Shown here piece after piece: positions 1 through 6,218 of a DNA stretch of 13,388 bases (position 1 is its first letter; each line of letters starts with the position of its first letter). Source of the stretch: Alphaproteobacteria bacterium (GTDB lineage Bacteria > Pseudomonadota > Alphaproteobacteria > Rhizobiales > Beijerinckiaceae); contig RFXE01000024.1 in the NCBI GenBank assembly GCA_009921785.1, positions 1-13,388 on the forward strand, given 5' to 3'. The notes under the pieces are model-generated. The model saw nothing but the letters and a program-made list of their open reading frames with translations. It ran no database searches and was not told the DNA's origin. The translations under genes were made by a program, and so were the position numbers.

Positions 1-375
1 TCGCGTTGGATCGATCAGCTTAGCAACGTCAAGCAGCGCCTGAAGACGTCCAAGAATTGTTTGAGTCGAGTTTCCGATAGCCGCAAGATGCAGCACATAG
101 GCTTTGATACGCTCGAGCGTGATGCGATCGCCTGGCGGTAATTGGAGAGCCTCTTTGTCGTTAAAATGCAAATAGGTCAGGAAACGGCCATATCCTTTTA
201 CCGTTCCGTCATTGGACTTTTTTGAGTGATTGGCCCGAGCACCTTTCGTGTCGTCGAAATAATTGGCCGGCTCGATCGCCCATTCCCAAATCTGTCGATC
301 TTCCGGCGGCCAATATTCTAGCTTCAGACATTCGCGTTCAGGCGCTTTACCACGCCCATAGAGGCCGCCGCTCAT
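1..375 (-). CDS. Probable second tyrosine recombinase/integrase, 5' part only (runs off the left edge)
   Basis: Reading leftwards from the ATG at 373-375, the frame is open for 125 codons to base 1 with no stop, so only the N-terminus is visible. The ATG overlaps the TGA (372-374) of the 591-aa recombinase upstream in an ATGA arrangement, which points to translational coupling. Residues about 1-60 are polar (SGGLYGRGK..., YWPPEDRQIWEWAIEP). From about residue 60 the sequence is helical (KGYGRFLTYLHF, then TLERIKAYVLHLAAIGNSTQ), which resembles the core-binding (SAM-like) domain of phage-type integrases. The catalytic domain would lie outside the window, so the family call rests on this resemblance and on the coupling to a clear recombinase. 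Tandem co-translated recombinases are known from several integrative elements. It could instead be an accessory protein of the element. Confidence 0.6.
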   Translation of the reverse strand, partial: MSGGLYGRGKAPERECLKLEYWPPEDRQIWEWAIEPANYFDDTKGARANHSKKSNDGTVKGYGRFLTYLHFNDKEALQLPPGDRITLERIKAYVLHLAAIGNSTQTILGRLQALLDVAKLIDPTR

Positions 376-2147
376 GCTTTGCCTCCCGATTTATTAGTCC
401 ACTGAACAGGCATCTTGGGTTCAGCTTTTGATGCGCGTACCTGTTTGACAGTTGTGATCGCGCGAGCAGCTTTCTTGCCGGCTTTGGTTTTAAGTTCGGC
501 CTCAATTTCGAGCCTACGATCATTTATGACTTTCGCATAAAGTTGCCCAGCCGAGCGAGTTTCAGCACCTGTATAAATCGAGGTCGTCGTTGAAAGCGAT
601 TTATGACCAAGGACGCGCTTGACGATTTCATAATGTCCCGGCTTCGCATCCAGAAAAATCTTACCTCCGGCATGCCGGAACAAATGCATATTAAACTCAA
701 TGCCTAGATATTTCTTGATCGTGTCAGTAACCTGTTTGCTGATGGTATTCGGATGCTTGGCTTTGCCATTTTCACCCGGAAACAAAGCGTCGCATGGTTC
801 GCTCAGAAATAGTGGACGCCATTCACGAACATACCATGCGAGGATATCAACTGTTTCTTCCGGTAATTCAAACTCGATATCGATCTCGTTTTTTGTCTCG
901 TCTTCGCTATAGACGAGATAAAGGCGGTTTCCTCGATGAATGAGATTCTCTTTAAGTGATAAAGAGGCAAGGTTCTTGCGCCGGATCGGTGCAACCTGTT
1001 CCAGCGCAATGGCTGCAGCGATGCTTGCAAGGACGGCACGAGACCGATCGCTTATCTTGCCACGTTCAACGTCTTGGCGGATCCTTTCGGGCAAACCGAG
1101 ATACCGTGCAACGAGAGATGGGTCATCGAATTCTGATAAACGCTCGCGGTTTTTTTTCGTCATTCCTTTTCGTTTCATTGCAAGCCGAGATGCGTTCCGA
1201 CGGAACTTTGCCAGAATCTGCGATTCAACTTTGACCCTATGATGTGCAAGATCACGCAAAAATCCGGCAAGCTGACCAACCTGGGGCGATGTTTTGCCCC
1301 CATGTCGAGCGAGGAAGAAGTCCAGAATTTTTCGATGTGCTTCTAACGTAACGAGATCGGCGATTGAATTGATAGACGCCGGATCCTGTCCGCTTAGAAT
1401 GAGGGCAGAGGCCATGACCCGCAATTGGTAGCGGCGTGTCTCGATTGTAGCAGGTCGTGCTGGGCGGAGCGGCCCATTATCATCTGATGGATCTACTTTA
1501 GCCAGGCGCTGAAGATAGTCCTCGCAATCAGCTCTATAGTCCGCGCTCAAATCTTCCCAAGGCAGTATATAAGTCTCTTTGCGCGAGACGCGCTCGATCT
1601 CGATCTGCGGCCAAGCGTCAAACTCACGCACGCAGGCGTTCCACGACCAGATGATCGAATTCCACGTGCCGTCCGGATCCGACCGCAGACGGTCGGAGAT
1701 GAGGACCTTGTGATAGGCGCCGAGATCCGCGACTGTCACGTCTGACGGCAAAACCCCTCTCGATCCCAGAAACCTTGCGAGAGGCGTCAGAAGCGACCGG
1801 CGGCCCGCCGAAAGCGGAGCGAGGATTTTTGCCCATTCAGGCAACACGGGCTCTTTTGACCGTGACGGAAAGACCTCCACAGCCAAAGCCAGTGCCTTGC
1901 CGAACAGGCTCCGGATATTGTTCCAGCGGCCTTTGGTCAGACCGACCGACTCGGGCGACAATGCCTCAAGGCGACGACGTAGAGAGGCGACGTCTGCCTC
2001 GATTGCGGCCAAATCTCCACCAAGAATCCGGCCAACCGTCTTAACTGCGCTCCGAACGTCCGTTTTGACCCGATCCGACCATTCGGACGCGTCAACGAGA
2101 ACCAAAAGGGTCGCTAATGTGGCTCGTGAAGGCTTTGAATGGGACAT
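372..2147 (-). CDS. Tyrosine recombinase / site-specific integrase (591 aa)
   Basis: This enzyme should cut and rejoin DNA at the attachment sites of the mobile element through a 3'-phosphotyrosine intermediate. The C-terminal catalytic domain (about 350-545) has the full residue set: Arg389 (APIRRKNLASL), Lys419 in the beta-hairpin (DETKNE), His488 and Arg491 (HLFRH), His515 (LGHKS) and the nucleophile Tyr525 (SIYTG). A core-binding domain probably lies at about 230-320. The N-terminal 200 residues are longer than in ordinary phage integrases (about 350-400 aa) and show no motif I recognise. After Tyr525 there is a Lys/Arg-rich tail of about 60 residues. The ATG has GAGG 6 bases upstream on the minus strand. 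It follows the helix-turn-helix gene by 73 bases, and its stop overlaps the start of the next gene. All catalytic residues are present, so it is probably active. Confidence 0.93.
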   Translation of the reverse strand: MSHSKPSRATLATLLVLVDASEWSDRVKTDVRSAVKTVGRILGGDLAAIEADVASLRRRLEALSPESVGLTKGRWNNIRSLFGKALALAVEVFPSRSKEPVLPEWAKILAPLSAGRRSLLTPLARFLGSRGVLPSDVTVADLGAYHKVLISDRLRSDPDGTWNSIIWSWNACVREFDAWPQIEIERVSRKETYILPWEDLSADYRADCEDYLQRLAKVDPSDDNGPLRPARPATIETRRYQLRVMASALILSGQDPASINSIADLVTLEAHRKILDFFLARHGGKTSPQVGQLAGFLRDLAHHRVKVESQILAKFRRNASRLAMKRKGMTKKNRERLSEFDDPSLVARYLGLPERIRQDVERGKISDRSRAVLASIAAAIALEQVAPIRRKNLASLSLKENLIHRGNRLYLVYSEDETKNEIDIEFELPEETVDILAWYVREWRPLFLSEPCDALFPGENGKAKHPNTISKQVTDTIKKYLGIEFNMHLFRHAGGKIFLDAKPGHYEIVKRVLGHKSLSTTTSIYTGAETRSAGQLYAKVINDRRLEIEAELKTKAGKKAARAITTVKQVRASKAEPKMPVQWTNKSGGKA

Positions 2148-2186
2148 GAATGGCCTCGTTATGACTTAAGTGGACAATAGCGCAAA

Positions 2187-2243
2187 ATCGTTATTACTTC
2201 AAGTTTAAAAACAATGCGAACTAGCATATTAAGTAATAACGAT
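2187..2243. repeat. Perfect 13-bp inverted repeat between the helix-turn-helix and integrase genes
   Basis: ATCGTTATTACTT (2187-2199) and AAGTAATAACGAT (2231-2243) are exact reverse complements separated by 31 AT-rich bases. The right arm overlaps the last codons of the helix-turn-helix ORF. The left arm lies in the 73-base gap before the integrase. Read on the minus strand, the second arm is followed by TTTT, so a weak AT-rich terminator or attenuator is possible. A binding site for the excisionase-like protein or the recombinase fits equally well. Confidence 0.7.
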
Positions 2244-2637
2244 AAAATATAAAACATAATAAAAACAAAGATATATGTCTTATTTTTAAATATGAAAGCA
2301 AATCGGTTTGCCGGATACGAATGAGGCGGCCAATCCGCAAAAAGGGGAGCTCTCGTCGCGCGATGATCCTCCTAATTGTCTTGGTTGAAACGCCGAGCTG
2401 CGCCGCAACATCAGTTACGTTGAGCAGCGTTTGGCTTTGGGGATCATGCACTTCGTCAGATTGATGGGATGCCAGAGGGAAGCCTGCCGATCCGCGCAGC
2501 AACCGGTCTGGATTACTATTCTGACTAACCTTTATTGCGGCCCAAGCAGGAATTGCCGCAATTGAACCCTCACCCGACTGACGGTCGGGCGACGTTTTCG
2601 AGGCGAAACGAGGCGAGGTGCGCGGCTTCATGCGCAC
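2221..2637 (-). CDS. Excisionase/AlpA-type helix-turn-helix DNA-binding protein
   Basis: Residues about 70-120 form an excisionase-family (MerR-like) winged helix-turn-helix: LLNVTDVAAQLGVSTKTIRR, then ELPFLRIGRLIRIRQTDLLSYL. Proteins of this type bind DNA next to integrase sites to favour excision, or regulate integrase genes. It lies just upstream of two recombinase genes on the same strand, which suits that role. The start is uncertain. The longest form begins at GTG 2635-2637, with ATG at 2629-2631 two codons later. Residues 1-62 look unconserved, and a GTG at 2449-2451 would give a compact protein of about 76 aa that keeps the whole domain. No strong ribosome binding site separates these options. 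The last 18 residues (HISLFLLCFIFYRYYLIC) are encoded by very AT-rich DNA, are hydrophobic and unusual for the family, and may reflect a rearranged 3' end. Confidence 0.75.
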   Translation of the reverse strand: MRMKPRTSPRFASKTSPDRQSGEGSIAAIPAWAAIKVSQNSNPDRLLRGSAGFPLASHQSDEVHDPQSQTLLNVTDVAAQLGVSTKTIRRIIARRELPFLRIGRLIRIRQTDLLSYLKIRHISLFLLCFIFYRYYLIC

Positions 2638-3076
2638 GAAAATGCGCCACCAGGCCTATAAATTCCGATCCCGAAAGGTCAGGAAAATGAGGGGAGGTTA
2701 TCGCCTATGAATCGTGCTTTGGACGAGCGCTAGAAAACCGTTTGGAGAAGCACTGATTGTTAACCATGAGCTCCAAACACTAAAGGTGATATGCGTGTAT
2801 TTAAAATTGATCTTGAGGACCACTTCGCGTTCGACGGAGTACTTTGAGGATCAATGCCTCAGTTATCTGAATAACGCTTAGATTTGTCGCCGTGTTCGTT
2901 CCTATAGCGCCTGCGTGGCTTTTCCAGCGCTTATGCTCCCATGAGTTGATGTTTCGATAAGCTTTTTTTGGACCGGTGAAGGAGCCGGTCTTAGCTTGGC
3001 CCTTCACCTAAACGATGAAATCCAATTGCGGGCTCAGCATCATAATACTGCTATCTAATGCATATTATATATTCTA
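2638..3076. other. Gene-poor junction between the mobile element and the mat locus
   Basis: No recognisable gene is seen on either strand. On the plus strand there are tiny open frames with plausible ribosome sites: an 8-codon frame at 2707 behind GGGGAGG, and an 18-codon frame at 2791 (MRVFKIDLEDHFAFDGVL) behind AAGGTGAT. A 68-codon minus frame (3007-2801, GTG start) matches nothing I know. These may be remnants. A 7-bp inverted repeat (ATTGATC/GATCAAT) lies at 2806-2855. The right end of the mobile element probably falls somewhere here, but no attachment site can be named because the other end is outside the window. Confidence 0.5.
2971..2990. repeat. Small GC-rich inverted repeat (GACCGG-N8-CCGGTC)
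   Basis: A 6-bp perfect stem with an 8-base loop lies in an otherwise AT-rich intergenic stretch. It is preceded on the plus strand by a run of seven T. The T-run is on the wrong side for a plus-strand terminator, and the minus-strand flank is A-rich, so it is not a classical terminator in either direction. It could be a protein-binding site or a chance hairpin. Confidence 0.35.
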
Positions 3077-3105
3077 TTGACAAAATATACTTACCTCTAG
3101 TAAGT
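3077..3105 (+). promoter_or_regulatory. Likely mat promoter with overlapping palindromic operator
   Basis: A consensus -35 box TTGACA is at 3077-3082 in a very AT-rich stretch. The best -10 candidate is weak (TAGTAA at 3098-3103, 15-base spacer). The perfect palindrome ACTTAC-CTCTA-GTAAGT (3089-3105) covers the spacer and -10, the position where a TetR-type repressor would block RNA polymerase. A TetR-family gene lies at the far end of the same locus, and its upstream region repeats the half-site GTAAGTAT. The operator role is inferred. Confidence 0.5.
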
Positions 3106-3109
3106 TTTT

Positions 3110-3125
3110 AGGAACGCTTGTTCCT
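3110..3125. repeat. Second palindrome just downstream of the mat promoter (AGGAAC-GCTT-GTTCCT)
   Basis: This is a perfect 6-bp inverted repeat with a 4-base centre, starting 5 bases after the first palindrome. It falls near the expected transcription start. It could be a second operator or a small 5'-leader hairpin. It has no T-run after it, so it is not a terminator. Confidence 0.45.
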
Positions 3126-3324
3126 CTCGGGCATTAATGGGGCCGAACTGTGTCAGGTCAGAAGGATTTGCTGAGATGGTGCACCCGGAAAATACAGCCA
3201 AGCTGAACTCAACGCCATGGCAAGTTTTCAGTATCTGGCTGGGTTTCCCGATTCAGCGCTTCGGAACCGAAGAACTGCAGGACCCATGCCCTTGTCGTCA
3301 AAAATCCAACGACCGCGGCACACA

Positions 3325-4587
3325 ATGACCATGTTGGCCGACCTTCTGGCTAGCGTGTTTAACCGCCGCAAAGTACGGCCTAATTATACTCGTCAAGATA
3401 ATTTGACGCTTGCCGAACTGGCGCGCGAACTTGTCAGCGGGGCTGGTGAAGCCTCTGGCCTGGCCTCTGCTAGTGCGATCCTTTCGGGCTACGGATTATT
3501 GGACGATAAGGAGAAACTTGCCTTCTTTCGAATGATGGCTGTCGAGATGAGCATCTTGCCGGGTAAGGTACGTGAAACTCTGGACGCCTATGAAGCATCG
3601 CCTTCAAAAGTTACCTACCGGGAATTTGCGGCAGCCTCGGAGCCGCCTCGGCAGGAGTTGATCCGGCGATTAAACATTGTGCCTGGTGGGACAAGTAGTC
3701 TTGTACGGATGCGGGCCGACCTGCTCCGTTTAGGCAAGGGCGAGCCTGATCTCGAGGCACTAGATCTGGATTTTCGTCATCTGCTGGCTTCATGGTTCAA
3801 CCGTGGCTTTCTCGTGCTGCGACCGATCAGTTGGGAGAGCCCGGCGCATGTATTAGAAAAAATAATCGCCTATGAGGCCGTTCATGCGATTGACAGTTGG
3901 GATGAGCTGAGGCGGCGGCTGGAGCCCAAAGATCGCCGTTGCTTTGCCTTTTTTCATCCAGCGATGCCAGACGAGCCGCTGATCTTCGTTGAGGTTGCCC
4001 TAATGAAGGGCATAGCGCGGTCGATCCAGGCGCTGCTGGCGGAAAGCCGCGAAGTGAAGGCTGCAGAAGAGGCGAATACCGCGGTTTTTTATTCAATCTC
4101 GAATTGCCAGCCTGGCCTTGCGGGGATTTCGTTCGGGAATTCGCTGATCAAGCAAGTCGCCGCAGATCTTTCGCAGGAACTGCCTGGGCTTCGGACTTTC
4201 GTTACGCTTTCCCCAATGCCCAGTTTCGCCAATTGGCTGGCTGAGAAGGGGATTGATTTTCGAGCTGCGGATGGACCGCTGCTATGCGCTATGGGTGCCC
4301 ATTATCTTGTCCATGCGAAAGACAAAAGCGGAATGCCCATCGATCCAGTGGCGCGGTTTCACCTAGGTAACGGTGCAATCGTACATGAGGTTCATGCGAA
4401 TGCTGATACCTCGGCAAAGGGTCTACGGCAGTCATCAGGGCTGATGGTCAACTACTTCTATGATCTTAGCCGCGCGGCACAGAACCACGAGCTTTTCACT
4501 AAGAACGGTGAGATCGCCCTTTCGCCACAGATCCGCGAGCTGTGTGCCGTGGCGGATAAATTACTTCATTTGGAAAATAAAGCATGA
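3325..4587 (+). CDS. matA: Malonyl-CoA decarboxylase (MatA)
   Basis: It converts malonyl-CoA to acetyl-CoA and CO2 in the cytoplasm, the second step of malonate use. The C-terminal catalytic domain is very well conserved: FHPAMPDEPLIFVEVAL, then FYSISNCQPGLAGISFGNSL with the presumed catalytic Ser, then TFVTLSPMPSF, then PVARFHLGNGA with the catalytic His, then DTSAKGLRQSSGLMVNYFYD. The N-terminal part is the helical domain of the family. The frame is open from ATG 3217, but the first 36 residues of that version look non-homologous. I chose ATG 3325 (MTMLADLLASVFNRR, 420 aa), which resembles the usual family N-terminus; ATG 3331 and ATG 3286 (AGGA 3 bases upstream) are alternatives. The stop overlaps the matB start in ATGA, so the two are probably translationally coupled. 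Confidence 0.95.
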   Translation: MTMLADLLASVFNRRKVRPNYTRQDNLTLAELARELVSGAGEASGLASASAILSGYGLLDDKEKLAFFRMMAVEMSILPGKVRETLDAYEASPSKVTYREFAAASEPPRQELIRRLNIVPGGTSSLVRMRADLLRLGKGEPDLEALDLDFRHLLASWFNRGFLVLRPISWESPAHVLEKIIAYEAVHAIDSWDELRRRLEPKDRRCFAFFHPAMPDEPLIFVEVALMKGIARSIQALLAESREVKAAEEANTAVFYSISNCQPGLAGISFGNSLIKQVAADLSQELPGLRTFVTLSPMPSFANWLAEKGIDFRAADGPLLCAMGAHYLVHAKDKSGMPIDPVARFHLGNGAIVHEVHANADTSAKGLRQSSGLMVNYFYDLSRAAQNHELFTKNGEIALSPQIRELCAVADKLLHLENKA

Positions 4588-6101
4588 TCAACCCGCTCTA
4601 CGATCAACTGTTCGGAAGTCATTTTGGCAAGAGTAGTCCGTTTCTTCGGTTGGCGGATGGCTCGGTCGTAACGTATGCGGCCTTTTTGGGCCTTGCGGCG
4701 CAGATGGCTCATGTTCTGAAGCAAGGCGGCCTGCAACCCGGCGATCGACTTGCCGCGCAGGTACAAAAATCGCCAGAAGCGCTCGCCCTTTACGCGGCGT
4801 GCGTACAAGCGGGTGTTGTGTTCCTGCCACTGAACACCGCCTACACTACCGAGGAACTCAGCTATTTCATCGAAGATAGCGGAGCCCGAATGATTATCTG
4901 CGACGCGAAGGTTGAACAGGCATTATCGTCCATCACAGCTCGACTTGAATTAAGCCTCAAGACACTGAACGCGGATGGTTCTGGCACCCTGAAGGACGGC
5001 GCGCTGTTCATGCCTAAGGCTTTCCCGACCGTTGTGCGTTCCGCCGATGACCTTGCGGCACTACTTTATACATCTGGAACGACTGGGCGCTCTAAAGGGG
5101 CAATGTTGAGCCAGGCGAACCTTCTCTCCAATGCATTCACACTGGCAAAGGAATGGCGATTCACTTCCGAAGATGTCCTGCTTCACGCCCTGCCGATCTT
5201 TCACACCCACGGCCTTTTTGTCGCAACTAATGTGACACTGGTTGTGGGCGCCTCGATGATCTTTCTGCCCCAGTTTAACGTCGATCAGCTTGTCAATCTG
5301 ATGCAACAGGCAACGGTCTTGATGGGGGTCCCGACCTTCTACACGCGGCTACTGGACCACCCGCGTTTTGACCGCCAGCTAGCGTCCGGGATGCGCCTGT
5401 TCGTGTCCGGCTCTGCACCGCTTCTAGCAGAGACGCATTTCCAGTTCGAGGACCGCACAGGCCACTGCATCCTTGAGCGTTACGGTATGACCGAAACCAA
5501 CATGAACACTTCGAACCCATATGATGGTGAACGTCGCGCAGGTACCGTCGGCCTGCCGCTGCCCGAGGTGGAAGTAAAAGTGACCGACCCCGAAACGGGC
5601 GCCACTTTGCCGGTTGGAACGGTAGGCCAGATTGAGGTTCGCGGGCCAAATGTCTTCAAGGGCTATTGGCAAATGCCCGAGAAAACTGCGGCAGAACTGC
5701 GGGCCGATGGATTCTTCGTCACCGGCGACCTCGGAAAGATCGACAAGGACGGCTATCTGCACATCGTTGGCCGCAACAAAGACCTGATTATTTCTGGCGG
5801 CTACAACATCTACCCTAAGGAAATCGAACTAGTTCTTGATGCCCAGCCCGGGGTTTTCGAAAGCGCCGTCATCGGCGTGCCACACCGGGACCTGGGGGAG
5901 GCTGTTATCGGGGTGATAGTAGCTGAGCCGGGCGGGCATCCGGATCTCGATCAAATAATGGCGGCGATCCAGACGCCATTAGCCCGATTTAAGCATCCAA
6001 AACGGCTGGTCCTAGTTGATGAACTGCCGCGCAACACGATGGCCAAGGTGCAGAAGGACATTCTGAGGAAGAAATTCAAAGATGCGTTCCATGCGGTCTG
6101 A
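4584..6101 (+). CDS. matB: Malonyl-CoA synthetase (MatB), acyl-CoA synthetase family
   Basis: It activates malonate: malonate + CoA + ATP gives malonyl-CoA + AMP + PPi. The 505-aa length is normal for MatB. AMP-binding motifs are in order: phosphate loop YTSGTTGRSK (162-171), HTHGLF (207-212), ERYGMTETNMNTSNPYDGE (298-316), TGD (380-382), the hinge region GRNKDLIISGGYNIYP (396-411) and the catalytic lysine Lys488 in PRNTMAKVQKD. The MTETNMNTSNPYDG stretch is a hallmark that separates MatB from acetyl-CoA and long-chain synthetases. Its ATG overlaps the matA stop, so product and consumer of malonyl-CoA are made together. A methylmalonyl-CoA synthetase activity is also known for MatB relatives and cannot be excluded here. 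Confidence 0.96.
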   Translation: MINPLYDQLFGSHFGKSSPFLRLADGSVVTYAAFLGLAAQMAHVLKQGGLQPGDRLAAQVQKSPEALALYAACVQAGVVFLPLNTAYTTEELSYFIEDSGARMIICDAKVEQALSSITARLELSLKTLNADGSGTLKDGALFMPKAFPTVVRSADDLAALLYTSGTTGRSKGAMLSQANLLSNAFTLAKEWRFTSEDVLLHALPIFHTHGLFVATNVTLVVGASMIFLPQFNVDQLVNLMQQATVLMGVPTFYTRLLDHPRFDRQLASGMRLFVSGSAPLLAETHFQFEDRTGHCILERYGMTETNMNTSNPYDGERRAGTVGLPLPEVEVKVTDPETGATLPVGTVGQIEVRGPNVFKGYWQMPEKTAAELRADGFFVTGDLGKIDKDGYLHIVGRNKDLIISGGYNIYPKEIELVLDAQPGVFESAVIGVPHRDLGEAVIGVIVAEPGGHPDLDQIMAAIQTPLARFKHPKRLVLVDELPRNTMAKVQKDILRKKFKDAFHAV

Positions 6102-6218
6102 CGAGTCTGTCAAACCATCGAAATCCGGGGGGGTAATCGCGACCTAACATCGGAAACACCAAGGTGACCTTCAAAAAAATAGGACACTGAAAATTACAAA
6201 CCAATGGAGGAAGGACTA
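6102..6218 (+). promoter_or_regulatory. matB to binding-protein intergenic region with strong ribosome binding site
   Basis: This 117-base gap is the first sizeable break in the run. It holds a run of seven G (6127-6133), a small palindrome AAGGT-G-ACCTT (6162-6172) and the SD sequence GGAGG at 6206-6210, 8 bases before ATG 6219. The SD decides the start of the binding-protein gene: the in-frame ATG at 6204 overlaps the SD itself and is unlikely to be used. No clear promoter boxes or terminator were found. Confidence 0.55.

Noticed and set aside
2148..2220. Possible attachment core next to the integrase
   Set aside because: The inverted repeat is real, but no direct-repeat partner or tRNA end is visible in the window, so calling an att site would be unsupported.
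2707..2847. Very short plus-strand frames with Shine-Dalgarno-like sequences (8 codons at 2707, 18 codons at 2791)
   Set aside because: Too short to tell from chance; no conserved motif. Noted in the junction entry only.
2801..3007. 68-codon minus-strand open frame from GTG 3007 in the gene-poor junction
   Set aside because: No recognisable domain, no convincing ribosome site, and it crosses the GACCGG inverted repeat. It may be a degraded remnant, but it cannot be supported as a gene.
3217..3324. N-terminal extension of MatA from ATG 3217
   Set aside because: These 36 codons give a sequence unlike the family N-terminus and lack a ribosome site. The start at 3325 fits better, though the longer form is not excluded.
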